From Betaproteobacteria bacterium HGW-Betaproteobacteria-16 (GTDB lineage: Bacteria > Pseudomonadota > Gammaproteobacteria > Burkholderiales > Burkholderiaceae_C), in NCBI GenBank assembly GCA_002840835.1, contig PHCQ01000018.1:22900-86899 (forward strand): a DNA stretch of 64,000 nt, in the 5' to 3' direction. Below the pieces are notes generated by a model. That model saw only the letters and a list, made by a program, of their open reading frames with translations, did no database searches and was not told where the DNA came from. The translations under genes were made by a program, and so were the position numbers. Each line of letters opens with the position of its first letter. Position 1 is the stretch's first letter. Of the stretch, positions 44,997 through 54,049 are shown piece by piece.

Positions 44997-46072
44997 ACCT
45001 GCTCACCCACTGGCACAGACAGCTCGGCGCCCTCATGCTGATCTTCACAGGCGCGGTGCAGGCCCAGGTCGGCATGACCCAGCTTCAGGTGGGGCAAATG
45101 CCGGTCACCTTGACCTACCCGACTTCAGCGCCCGTCGCTCCCTACGCGGTGGGGCCATTCACCATGCAGGTGGCGCTCAATGCGGCACCTTCGGCCGGGC
45201 GTTATCCCCTCGTGGTCATGTCGCATGGTTCGGGCGGCAGTGCCTACCCGGACCACGCACTGGCCAGCACCCTGGTGCGCGCGGGCTTCATCGTGGCCCA
45301 GCCACGTCATCACGGCAACAACCACCTCGACAACAGCCTGGCCGGCCCGGCCACCTTCCAGCGGCGACCCGGTGAAGCCATCGAAGTGATCGATGCGCTG
45401 GCACAAGACCCGCAATGGTCAAAGCGGCTCCACCTCGACCGGGTGGGCGTGCACGGCATGTCCGCCGGCGGCGTGACCGGCCTCGCACTGGCGGGCGCGC
45501 AGTGGCGCATGCTGAACCTGGTTCGTCACTGTGATCGCAATGGCCTTGCAGACGAAGGCTTCTGCTTCGTGGGCGCCAAGGAGCCCGAGGCCCGCGCCGC
45601 GCGCCAATCCAGTTTCAAGAGCGCCCGCTACTGGCCCGAATTCGTTCTGCCAGCCGATCTCAAGGCCGTGCACGGCGGTCGCACGCCCACACCTGCTGAA
45701 CCCGATCCACGGCCCGACCCGCGCGTGGCGGCTGTGACACTGATGGTCCCTGTGGCTGCCATCTTCAGCGCAGAGAGCCTGGCGCGCATTCGCATTCCGG
45801 TGGGCCTGATCAACGCGCAAGACGACGAAGTGCTGGTGCCGCGCTTCCACGCCGGCCACGTGCTCCAGCACTGCACCACCTGCAAGCTGCTGGCCGATCT
45901 GCCCAACGCAGGCCACTTCGATGCGCTCTGGCCCTGGCCACCTGCCGTGGCGCGGGAAGTGGCGGCTACCCAGGTGCGCGGCGGCCTGCCCCACCCGGGA
46001 TTCAACCCGCGCGATCGCGTAGCGGCTCACCAGCGCATCGCAGAGTTCTTTCGTCACAATCTGGCCCCATGA
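44993..46072 (+). CDS. Exported alpha/beta-hydrolase (PAF-acetylhydrolase/dienelactone type)
   Basis: 359 residues with a signal-like N-terminus (LGALMLIFTGAVQAQ). The hydrolase fold shows an HGSGG oxyanion region and the nucleophile GMSAGG, followed by a late GHFDAL histidine. It overlaps the 2TM gene and the kinase gene (ATGA at 46069). The substrate is not known; an esterase acting on envelope components would suit the operon, by inference. Confidence 0.75.
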   Translation: MNLLTHWHRQLGALMLIFTGAVQAQVGMTQLQVGQMPVTLTYPTSAPVAPYAVGPFTMQVALNAAPSAGRYPLVVMSHGSGGSAYPDHALASTLVRAGFIVAQPRHHGNNHLDNSLAGPATFQRRPGEAIEVIDALAQDPQWSKRLHLDRVGVHGMSAGGVTGLALAGAQWRMLNLVRHCDRNGLADEGFCFVGAKEPEARAARQSSFKSARYWPEFVLPADLKAVHGGRTPTPAEPDPRPDPRVAAVTLMVPVAAIFSAESLARIRIPVGLINAQDDEVLVPRFHAGHVLQHCTTCKLLADLPNAGHFDALWPWPPAVAREVAATQVRGGLPHPGFNPRDRVAAHQRIAEFFRHNLAP

Positions 46073-47163
46073 TCCCCACACTGCGCCGCGCCCTACGCAA
46101 TGCCATACCGGAGGGCGCCTGGCGTGGTCTGTTGACGCGCGGTGGCATTGTCTGGCTGTTTGCGCTGTTCATTGCCCTGTTCAACTGGAACGGAGGCAGC
46201 AAAGGCCATTCGATAGACGTGGTGCTGGTCTACACCTACGCCATCAGCACCTGCATCTGGCTGCTCACCGACGTGCTGCGCTTCCCCTTGCGAGGCTGGC
46301 TGCAAAGCCCGGCGCCTCAGTACTGGCCTGAATCGTGGCGCGCGGTGCTGTGGCTTTTGTTCGGCATCTTGACGGGCTACGTCATCGGCACCGGCATAGG
46401 CGATGCCTACGCTGGCCACTCCACCTGGGACCTGCTCCAGCTGGACCCGAAACGCTTCATGGCCATCATGGTGTCGTCCGCAGGCATCAGCGCAGGCTTT
46501 CTCGCCTACTTCTACCTGCGCGGCAAGAACGAGAGCCTTCAGCGCCAGGCCAGCGAGGCACAGCTCAGGTTGCTGGAATCGCAGCTGGAGCCGCACATGC
46601 TGTTCAACACACTGGCCAACCTGCGCGCGCTGATAGGCACAGACCCCGTGCGCGCCACCGTCATGCTCGACCGGCTCAACGACTACCTTCGTGCCACGTT
46701 GCAGGCATCTCGCGCCGACCCCCAGGCCACGCGCCACACCCTCGCCGACGAGTTCAACCGACTGAACGACTACCTCGCCATCATGGCGATCCGCATGGGC
46801 CCGCGCATGGTCTACACACTCGACCTGCCCCAGGAACTCGCGAGCCATCCACTGCCGGCACTGCTGCTCCAGCCGCTGGTAGAGAACAGCATCCGCCACG
46901 GGCTGGAGCCCAGTGTCAGCGGGGGCGAAATCCGCATCGAGGCCCGGTGCGAAGGCGACGTATTGACCGTGACCGTGCAGGACAATGGCGTGGGCTGCGA
47001 CACGACGGCCGATGCCGGCTTCGGACTGCGGCAGGTGCGCGAGCGATTGGCCACGGCCTACGGTGCCCGTGGGCGGCTGGACTTTGCGTCGGAACCCGGC
47101 CAGGGCACCATCGCGCGCGTGGTTCTGCCCTGCACCAGTCCCCATGGCCGACAGGCGGGCTAA
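46069..47163 (+). CDS. LytS/YehU-type sensor histidine kinase
   Basis: A 364-residue kinase with about four membrane helices in the first ~150 residues, a short cytoplasmic coiled segment and a His_kinase domain with phospho-acceptor His176 in LEPHMLFNTLANL. The ATP-binding part shows QPLVENSIRHG, DNGVGCD and GFGLRQVRERL. Its partner is almost certainly the LytTR regulator at 49244, three genes downstream in the same operon. The two are separated by a glycosyltransferase and a deacetylase, which is unusual. Confidence 0.88.
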   Translation: MIPTLRRALRNAIPEGAWRGLLTRGGIVWLFALFIALFNWNGGSKGHSIDVVLVYTYAISTCIWLLTDVLRFPLRGWLQSPAPQYWPESWRAVLWLLFGILTGYVIGTGIGDAYAGHSTWDLLQLDPKRFMAIMVSSAGISAGFLAYFYLRGKNESLQRQASEAQLRLLESQLEPHMLFNTLANLRALIGTDPVRATVMLDRLNDYLRATLQASRADPQATRHTLADEFNRLNDYLAIMAIRMGPRMVYTLDLPQELASHPLPALLLQPLVENSIRHGLEPSVSGGEIRIEARCEGDVLTVTVQDNGVGCDTTADAGFGLRQVRERLATAYGARGRLDFASEPGQGTIARVVLPCTSPHGRQAG

Positions 47164-47194
47164 TATCGGGTCCCGTCCTCGACCGACCGCCCCC

Positions 47195-48439
47195 ATGTCA
47201 GTTTCCGACGCAGCTGCGTCCGCCCTCAGCGGAACCACGGCACCCCCGCAGGGGAAACGGCGCCTGCTCATCCTCGTGGCCATCCCCGCCATCCAGCGGG
47301 AAGACGGGCACTGGCTGCTGCCCACCAAACTCGTGACCGGCATGCGCGCCTATGCCGAGCAATGGCGCGGCCCCGTGATGCTCGGCCTGCAACCCGGCCA
47401 CCGGCCCAGCGCTGAACTCGACAACGCCTACTGGGCCCCTGAGGCTCTGCCCTTTCAGGTGCAGACGTTTTCCTTCAGTGAACTGGCCGAACGGGGTCAT
47501 GCTGCGCTCGAAAACTCGCTGGTCATGGCCATGTTGCACCACGAGCTGCATGGCCTGGCGCGTCGGTGCCGGGAAGTGGGCTCGTTGTTTGTGGTCGGCA
47601 CTGAACTGACCCTGCGCACGCAGGTACAGATCGCACGATCGCTGCACAAGCCCGGGCCCACCTTGGTCAAAAAACTGATCTGGCTGGCAATGAACCACCG
47701 GGGCGCCCTGCGCGATATCGCAGAGGCCCATGGCCTGCAATGCAATGGCACGCCCACCTTCGACGCCTACGCCCACCGCAACCCCCATGCCCTGCTGTAC
47801 TTCGACAACCGGACCACGGCAGACATGCTGGCCAGTGCGCAGGACATCGATACCCGCTTCGAGCGGCTGAAGCAGCGCGGGCGCCCGCACCTGTTCTTCT
47901 CGGGCCGCCTACACCCCATCAAGGGGGCTCACCACCTCGTGCCCATGGCCGCTCACCTCAGGCAACTCGGCACCGACTTTGAACTGTCGATCGCCGGCGA
48001 CGGGCCACTTCGGGGCGAGATCGAAGCACAGATCCGGGCACACGGCCTTCAGGACCAGGTCCGCTGCTTAGGGACGCTGCGGTTTGCCGACGAACTGATG
48101 CCTTTGCTGCGCAGGGAGATAGATCTGTTCACCTGCCCGCACCTGCAAGGTGACCCTTCGTGCACCTACCTCGAAACCCTCAGCGGTGCCGTGCCCATCG
48201 TGGGCTACGACAACGAAGCCTGGCAGGGCCTGCACCGACGATCCGGCGCGGGCGTGCTGTGCCATTCGCGCGATCCAGTCAACCTGGCCGCTGCAGTGTC
48301 CACGCTGGTGCAGGACGTCACCGCCCTGCGAAATCTGGCGCACAAAGCAGTGGATTTCGCGCAGGAACACTTGTTCGACATCGAGTTCAATCGCCGTATC
48401 GCGCATCTGAAACAGGTCGCGGCGCAGGGTGATGCCTGA
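47195..48439 (+). CDS. GT4-type glycosyltransferase
   Basis: A 414-residue GT-B glycosyltransferase. The C-terminal half has LFFSGRLHPIKGAHHL, LSIAGDGPLRGEIE and a TYLETLSGAVPIVGYD acidic site, typical of retaining GT4 enzymes. The start ATG at 47195 follows the kinase gene by 31 bases. The reading frame overlaps the following deacetylase gene. It probably modifies a surface glycan or glycolipid; the sugar and acceptor are not readable. Confidence 0.83.
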   Translation: MSVSDAAASALSGTTAPPQGKRRLLILVAIPAIQREDGHWLLPTKLVTGMRAYAEQWRGPVMLGLQPGHRPSAELDNAYWAPEALPFQVQTFSFSELAERGHAALENSLVMAMLHHELHGLARRCREVGSLFVVGTELTLRTQVQIARSLHKPGPTLVKKLIWLAMNHRGALRDIAEAHGLQCNGTPTFDAYAHRNPHALLYFDNRTTADMLASAQDIDTRFERLKQRGRPHLFFSGRLHPIKGAHHLVPMAAHLRQLGTDFELSIAGDGPLRGEIEAQIRAHGLQDQVRCLGTLRFADELMPLLRREIDLFTCPHLQGDPSCTYLETLSGAVPIVGYDNEAWQGLHRRSGAGVLCHSRDPVNLAAAVSTLVQDVTALRNLAHKAVDFAQEHLFDIEFNRRIAHLKQVAAQGDA

Positions 48440-49247
48440 GATGCACATGCTCCCTGACAACAACAGCGCGCGCGAATGGCTGAACGCCATCGGTGTCAAG
48501 CGCCTGATCGTCATCTCACCGCACCTGGACGACGCCGTGCTCTCTGTCGCCGGCCTGCTACGTGCGGCTTCTGCGCGTGCCCAAGTTCTGACGGTTTTCA
48601 CCGAAGCCGACCCGCAGTACGGCATGGCATGGGCACAGGCCGCCGGATTCAAAGATGCCCGCGAGGAACACGCAGCGCGGCGGCTGGAAGACATGCGTGC
48701 CATGCACTACCTGGGCTGCGGACATGTGCATGCCGGCCTGCGCAGTGGTGAGTTGACCGGCGATACCGCCCAAGGATTGCTCAAGGGCCTGTCAGACACC
48801 CATGCCCCGGTGCCATCCGACACGCTGTTTCTGTTGCCGGCGGCTTCTGGCGGTACCCGGCCCTACACCTGGTTCCAGAAACTCCGCAACCGCCTGTTGC
48901 GCCTGCCCTTCGGCGCACCGTCTCACCCCGAACACGAACAGGTGCGGGACCAGATGTGGTCGGTGCTTTCCAGCCGTGCGGCGCGCGTGGGCTTCTATGC
49001 CGACCTGCCGTACGCCTGGCGTCAAAGCGACACAAAAATCCAGGCCGAACTGGAAGCCCGTACCGCCCGGCCACTGGAGGCCATCCACATCCGGGCCGAC
49101 CTGCAGGACAAGCTGGCGGCGACCGGGCACTACCCTTCCCAGATGCAGCTGATCCTCGGCAACACGCCCGCCTACCAGCAGCGCGTGCTGAGCCGGCCGG
49201 AATGCATTTTTCTGGTCAAGACCCCGTCAATGACCGGCACACCATGA
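48432..49247 (+). CDS. PIG-L family deacetylase
   Basis: A 271-residue PIG-L/LmbE-type enzyme, zinc-dependent and removing acetyl from amino sugars. The metal-binding SPHLDDAVLS is at the N-terminus and the HPEHEQVRD histidine follows near residue 160. A GTG at 48429 is an alternative start. It overlaps both the glycosyltransferase before it and the LytTR gene after it. With the glycosyltransferase it forms a glycan-tailoring pair, as in mycothiol or lipid-A-like pathways; that comparison is inference. Confidence 0.82.
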   Translation: MPEMHMLPDNNSAREWLNAIGVKRLIVISPHLDDAVLSVAGLLRAASARAQVLTVFTEADPQYGMAWAQAAGFKDAREEHAARRLEDMRAMHYLGCGHVHAGLRSGELTGDTAQGLLKGLSDTHAPVPSDTLFLLPAASGGTRPYTWFQKLRNRLLRLPFGAPSHPEHEQVRDQMWSVLSSRAARVGFYADLPYAWRQSDTKIQAELEARTARPLEAIHIRADLQDKLAATGHYPSQMQLILGNTPAYQQRVLSRPECIFLVKTPSMTGTP

Positions 49248-50074
49248 ACCAACCCGGCAGGCACCCCACCGCCTTGATTGCGGAAGACGAACCCCTTCTG
49301 GCTGCCAGCCTGCAAGCCGAGTTGCAACGGGCCTGGCCAGAACTACAGATCGTCTCGCAAGTGGGTGACGGCGTGTCCGCCATGACGCAAGCCATGCGCC
49401 ACCGGCCAGACGTGCTGTTTCTCGACATCCGCATGCCCGGTCAGAGCGGGCTCGAAGCCGCTGTCGAGCTGGCTGATGAATGGCCTGAAGACACACCCTT
49501 TCCGGCTCTGGTGTTCGTCACCGCCTACGACCAATACGCCTTGCAGGCTTTTGAAGCTCAGGCGGTGGACTACCTGCTCAAACCGGTGATTCCGGATCGG
49601 CTGGCACACACTGTGGCGCGCTTGCAGCAACTGCTGGCAGGTCGCGAAGCCGCACGGGCGGCGCCCGGCAGCGCCCTTGAACACAGCCTGGCGCAACTCC
49701 GTGGTCTGCTGCAGGCCGGGTCTGCCCCGGGCGACACATCTGCCGCGCCAAAACTGAAGGTGATTCAGGCCAGCACGGGCAACGTCATTCGCATGGTGCC
49801 TGTGGAAGAAGTGGTGATGTTCGAGGCCGCCGACAAATATGTGCGCGTGCTCACGGCTTCACACGAATACCTGATCCGCACACCCCTGAAAGAACTGATG
49901 CCCCAGCTGGACCCGACCGATTTTTGGCAGGTCCACAGGGGCACCGTGGTGCGGGCTTCATCAATCGACACCGTCCACAAGGACGATGCCGGCAAGTTGC
50001 ATCTGCGGCTGCACGGACGCCCGGAATCCGTGCCGGTGAGCCGCCTCTACGCCCAGCGCTTTCGCGCCATGTGA
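49244..50074 (+). CDS. LytTR-family response regulator
   Basis: A 276-residue regulator with an N-terminal receiver (acidic EDE at 14-16, phospho-acceptor Asp61 in LFLDIRMPG, conserved lysine in LLKPV) and a C-terminal LytTR DNA-binding domain (about 170-270, FWQVHRGTVVRASSID). It is the last gene of the operon and overlaps the deacetylase by four bases. Its cognate kinase is LytS-like at 46069. No direct-repeat LytTR binding sites were located by eye. Confidence 0.88.
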   Translation: MNQPGRHPTALIAEDEPLLAASLQAELQRAWPELQIVSQVGDGVSAMTQAMRHRPDVLFLDIRMPGQSGLEAAVELADEWPEDTPFPALVFVTAYDQYALQAFEAQAVDYLLKPVIPDRLAHTVARLQQLLAGREAARAAPGSALEHSLAQLRGLLQAGSAPGDTSAAPKLKVIQASTGNVIRMVPVEEVVMFEAADKYVRVLTASHEYLIRTPLKELMPQLDPTDFWQVHRGTVVRASSIDTVHKDDAGKLHLRLHGRPESVPVSRLYAQRFRAM

Positions 50075-50083
50075 TTAAGCGGT

Positions 50084-50521
50084 TTAGCGGTAGCCGTGGC
50101 CATGCCCGTGATGACGGCGCCGATCGTCACGATCGTGGCGATCGCGGCGCTCGTCCCAGTGCCGGCGATTGCTCGGGCGCTCGTAGTAGATCGGTGGCGG
50201 CACCACCACCACCGGACGCACACCCCGGTGATAGACCGGCGGCGGTGCGTAGTACACGGGCGGGGGCGAGTAATACACCGGCGGCGGCGCGTAGTAAACA
50301 GGCGGCGGCGCGTAGTACACGGGCGGTCGGTGATAGCCATGTCCGTTGGAAACGCCGATGCTCACCCCTGGTGCATGTACGCCAACTGAAAAAGTCACGT
50401 CACGGGCATGTGCCTGTGTGGCTGACAAAGCCCAGGCCCCGGCGGCCAGAGCGGCCAGTGTCAGGGCTCGGGCCCAGGCCGACGTGCGGCTCCAGGGTTT
50501 GTTCAAGGTCAGGGTGTTCAT
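50084..50521 (-). CDS. Exported protein with PPVYYAP heptad repeats
   Basis: 145 residues with a signal peptide (LTLAALAAGAWALSATQAHA). Its centre has five tandem copies of a seven-residue unit PPVYYAP, encoded by 21-base direct repeats around 50223-50330. An arginine/aspartate-rich section (RRHWDERRDRHDRDDRRR) follows and the protein ends in HGHGHGYR. Similar tyrosine/proline-rich proteins are common in betaproteobacteria without known function; surface or metal binding is speculation. GGAG precedes the ATG at 50521. Confidence 0.75.
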   Translation of the reverse strand: MNTLTLNKPWSRTSAWARALTLAALAAGAWALSATQAHARDVTFSVGVHAPGVSIGVSNGHGYHRPPVYYAPPPVYYAPPPVYYSPPPVYYAPPPVYHRGVRPVVVVPPPIYYERPSNRRHWDERRDRHDRDDRRRHHGHGHGYR

Positions 50522-50658
50522 TGTGGGCTCCTGGTTGCGGGGCTTTCGTGAGTCCCGTGGAAGCATTACAGACAATTCCCCGGTAACCTGTACCACATGC
50601 TTCGTCAAAGACGTTGCAAAACGTAAACAAACCGCCATTGTTACACCTCCAGCCCGCC

Positions 50659-51294
50659 ATGCATACGCCTCCCAACCCCGCTCCCACTTCTGAAAACCCG
50701 TCTGACGCCGTGCTGAGCTTCTGGCTCGGCGATGCACTGAAAAGCGACTGGCCAGCACAAAGCCGCAGCGACCTCTGGTTTGGCGGTGGCGACGCGCAAG
50801 ACCAGCTCATCACCCAGCAGTTCGGACACCTGGTTGAAGAGGCCTTGGCCGGCGGGCTCACCGAATGGGAAACCGACCTCGATACCCGACTGGCGCTCAT
50901 CATCGTGCTCGACCAATTCACCCGCAACGTGCACCGCGGCAAGGCGCGGGCGTTTGACGGTGACCCCCGCGCCCAGCAACTGGTGCTGCGCACGCTCGCA
51001 CAAGACGAAGACAAGACCTTGCCCCGTGTGGCACGCGTGTTCCTCTACATGCCCTTGATGCACGCCGAACACCTGGCCCTGCAGGAAGCGTGTGTGGCGC
51101 ATTTCACCGAACTGGCAGAAAACGCCCCGCGCGACCTGCGCGAAACCCTGAACGGCAACCTGAAGTTCGCACAGGCGCACCGCGACATCGTGGCCGCCTA
51201 CGGCCGCTTTCCCTACCGCAATGCGGCCATGGGGCGTGAAACCACTCCCGAGGAAGCGGAGTTTCTGAAAAACGGCCCACGTTTCGGCCAATAA
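50659..51294 (+). CDS. DUF924 family protein
   Basis: A 211-residue soluble protein of the DUF924 (TPR-like) family. Family features are FWLGD near the N-terminus, WETDLDTRLALIIVLDQFTRN in the middle and RFPYRN with TPEEAEFL at the C-terminus. Function is unknown. It is divergent from the PPVYYAP repeat protein with 137 bases between. Confidence 0.85.
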   Translation: MHTPPNPAPTSENPSDAVLSFWLGDALKSDWPAQSRSDLWFGGGDAQDQLITQQFGHLVEEALAGGLTEWETDLDTRLALIIVLDQFTRNVHRGKARAFDGDPRAQQLVLRTLAQDEDKTLPRVARVFLYMPLMHAEHLALQEACVAHFTELAENAPRDLRETLNGNLKFAQAHRDIVAAYGRFPYRNAAMGRETTPEEAEFLKNGPRFGQ

Positions 51295-51387
51295 GCCAGC
51301 CGCCAGCGCAAAGCGTCACCTCACTGCCACACCAGCGTCACGATCGGTCACTACAACACGGGTATCCCCAACCCGCAAGACCGATCC

Positions 51388-53253
51388 ATGAACCAGCTGT
51401 TGAAGCCTTCCCGCACCCGCCTTTTCACCGCTTCGCTCATTGCCGCTGCCGCGCTGGTGGCCTGCGGTGGCGGAGACACGCCTCCGCCGCAAGACGGCAA
51501 GGCCACGCCGGTGGGGCTGACGCTGGAGAAGATCGGCGGCTACAGCACCGGCCTGTTTGGTGTGAGCGCGGCCGAAATCCCTGCGTTTGACGCCGCGTCG
51601 CAGCGCGCCTTCGTGGTCAACGCCGCCGCCGGCAAGGTCGATGTGCTCGACCTCAGCGTGCCGTCTGACCCGGTGAAGATCGGCGAGATCGCCACCGACG
51701 GCATCCTGAGCGGCTCGGTGGTCAACAGCGTGGCAGTGAAAGATGGCCTGGTGGCCGTCGCCATCGAGGCCAGCCCCAAAACCGACAACGGCCGCGTGGC
51801 CCTGTACCGTGCACACGACCTGAAGCTGATCAGCCACGTGGAAGTGGGCGCCCTGCCCGACATGCTGGTCTTCACGCCCGACGGCAAGACCCTGCTGGTG
51901 GCCAACGAAGGTGAACCCAGCGACGACTACCAGATCGACCCCGAAGGCTCGGTGAGCCTCATCGACGTGAACAAACCCAGCCAGCCCAAGGTGCGCACGG
52001 CCAGCTTTGCCGCTTTCAATGGGCAGGAAACCACGCTGCGTGCCCAGGGCGTGCGCATTTTTGGCCCCGGCGCCAACGCCGCGCAAGACTTCGAGCCCGA
52101 ATACATTGCCGTATCGGCAGATGGGAAAACGGCCTGGGTTGCGCTGCAAGAGAACAACGCCTTTGCCATCCTCGACATCAAGAAAGCCAAGGTGCAGCGC
52201 ATCGTGGCACTCGGCCACAAGGACCACGGCGTCGAGGGCAACGAACTCGATGCGTCTGACGACGACCTGCAAGCCAACATCCGCGCCTGGCCAAGCGTGC
52301 GCGGCCTTTACATGCCCGACGCCATCGCCGCCTACAGCGTGGGCAAGCAGACCTACCTGGTCAGCGCCAACGAAGGCGACGCACGCGCCTGGGGTGAAGA
52401 CAACGATGCCTATTGGGCAGGCGACGCCAGCCAGGGCTTTGTTGAAGAGTTCCGCGTCAAGCACCTCATCAACCGCAACGGCTGGGGCGGCCGCGCGGGC
52501 GACGACCTGCCGCCGCAACTCAACGCACTGGCCGCTGGCGGCCTGCTCAACCCGTCCACTTTCGCCTACTGCGGCGCCGTGGCCGGCAACCCTGGCAACT
52601 GCCGCGCAGACAGCAACCTGGGTCGGCTGAACATCACCTGGACCGAAGGCTACCGCCGCGACACCATGGGCAACCCCATTCTGTTCAACGCCAGCGGCCT
52701 GCAAGACCCCGCAGGCAACCGTCTGATGTACGACCACCTCTACGCCTACGGAGCCCGTTCGATTTCGATCTGGAATGAAAAAGGCGAGCAGGTCTGGGAT
52801 TCAGGTGCCGACATTGAGAACTTCCTAGCCAGCGACGAATGCATGGCCGGCGCCCAGCGCAACATTCCCTGCAAGACTTTCTTCAATTCCAACCACGAAG
52901 AAGGCGACACGCTGGACAACCGCAGCGACAACAAAGGCCCCGAACCTGAGGGCGTCACTGTCGGCACCATCGGCAAGAAGACCTTCGCCTTCGTGGGCCT
53001 GGAGCGCATGGGTGGCGTGCTGGTGTACGACATCACCGACCCGAAAGCCCCGGTGCGCATGGACTACCTGAACACCCGTGAAGACTGGACCACCGAAGAT
53101 CCGTCGACCGTGCTGGACACGGCGGGCGACCTCGGCCCAGAGGGCCTAGCCTTCATCCCAGCACAAGATTCACCTACCGGCAAACCCCTGCTGCTGGTGG
53201 GCAACGAAGTGAGTGGCACCACCGCCGTGCTGCAGCTCAAGTTGACGTTCTGA
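51388..53253 (+). CDS. Choice-of-anchor I family lipoprotein
   Basis: A 621-residue exported lipoprotein: the signal peptide ends in the lipobox LVAC (Cys26), followed by GGGDTPPPQ. The rest has beta-propeller-like strands (DMLVFTPDGKTLLVANEGEPSDDY and EPEYIAVSADGKTAWVALQENNAFAILD) typical of the choice-of-anchor I domain. Four cysteines in the C-terminal third (YCGAVAGNPGNC, ECMAGAQRNIPC) suggest disulfides. Such proteins are related to alkaline-phosphatase-associated or mesenchyme-like repeats; the actual role is not known. Confidence 0.78.
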   Translation: MNQLLKPSRTRLFTASLIAAAALVACGGGDTPPPQDGKATPVGLTLEKIGGYSTGLFGVSAAEIPAFDAASQRAFVVNAAAGKVDVLDLSVPSDPVKIGEIATDGILSGSVVNSVAVKDGLVAVAIEASPKTDNGRVALYRAHDLKLISHVEVGALPDMLVFTPDGKTLLVANEGEPSDDYQIDPEGSVSLIDVNKPSQPKVRTASFAAFNGQETTLRAQGVRIFGPGANAAQDFEPEYIAVSADGKTAWVALQENNAFAILDIKKAKVQRIVALGHKDHGVEGNELDASDDDLQANIRAWPSVRGLYMPDAIAAYSVGKQTYLVSANEGDARAWGEDNDAYWAGDASQGFVEEFRVKHLINRNGWGGRAGDDLPPQLNALAAGGLLNPSTFAYCGAVAGNPGNCRADSNLGRLNITWTEGYRRDTMGNPILFNASGLQDPAGNRLMYDHLYAYGARSISIWNEKGEQVWDSGADIENFLASDECMAGAQRNIPCKTFFNSNHEEGDTLDNRSDNKGPEPEGVTVGTIGKKTFAFVGLERMGGVLVYDITDPKAPVRMDYLNTREDWTTEDPSTVLDTAGDLGPEGLAFIPAQDSPTGKPLLLVGNEVSGTTAVLQLKLTF

Positions 53254-53482
53254 CCTGCCGATAGAGATTCAAGGCGAGCGCGCCACACGGCGCGACCGCC
53301 ATCGCGCACAGGTCAGGCCCATACAAAGGCGCTGGCCGGCATCGAGCCGGGCTCGGGGGTCGTTCTCCGTCGCCCGGCTCTCCATTTTGGGGCAGCAAAA
53401 ACGCCATGGGTCCGCCAGCGGGGCGGACAAGGCAGGTGCTATCGTGCGGACGTTTGAGTTCTTCCGCATAGCCTGCCAACCC

Positions 53483-54049
53483 ATGCCCACCACCCTGGTC
53501 ATCCACGCCCACCCCCGCCCGGGGCATTCCGTCGTCACCCAGGCGCTGTTCAATGCGCTGGCTCCGCTGGACCACACCGCCCTGCGCTCGCTCTACACGC
53601 TCTACCCGGACTTCGACATCGACGTGGCGGCCGAACAGGAAGCGCTCAGCCGCGCCGACCTGATCATCTGGCTGGCGCCGGTGCACTGGTACAGCGTGCC
53701 TGCACTGATGAAGCACTGGTTCGACCAGGTCCTCACCCACGGCTGGGCCTATGGTCATGGCGCGCAGGCGTTGCGTGGCAAAACTGTCTGGTGGGTGGCC
53801 AGCGCGGGCGGCGCCGAAGCCACCTATGCCCCGGGCGGTGCACACATGCGCCCGTTCGCCGACTACGTAGCCCCCATTGAACACACCGCGCGTTTTTGCG
53901 GCATGCACTGGCTGCCACCCTTCGTGGTGCACGGCGGGCACAGTTGCACCGCCCAGCAGATAAACGATGCGCGTGTGGAAGTCGTGCAACGTTTGAACCT
54001 CCACCTGGCCCAGATCTCCGAACGCCCCGCACCCGAGGCACAACCATGA
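53483..54049 (+). CDS. kefF: NAD(P)H oxidoreductase, KefF-type ancillary protein
   Basis: A 188-residue flavodoxin-fold quinone reductase. Family motifs are VIHAHPRPGHSVV at the N-terminus, LAPVHWYSVPALMKHWFDQVL and the GGAEATYAPGG loop. KefF binds KefC and is required for its full activity. It overlaps kefC by four bases. Confidence 0.88.
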   Translation: MPTTLVIHAHPRPGHSVVTQALFNALAPLDHTALRSLYTLYPDFDIDVAAEQEALSRADLIIWLAPVHWYSVPALMKHWFDQVLTHGWAYGHGAQALRGKTVWWVASAGGAEATYAPGGAHMRPFADYVAPIEHTARFCGMHWLPPFVVHGGHSCTAQQINDARVEVVQRLNLHLAQISERPAPEAQP

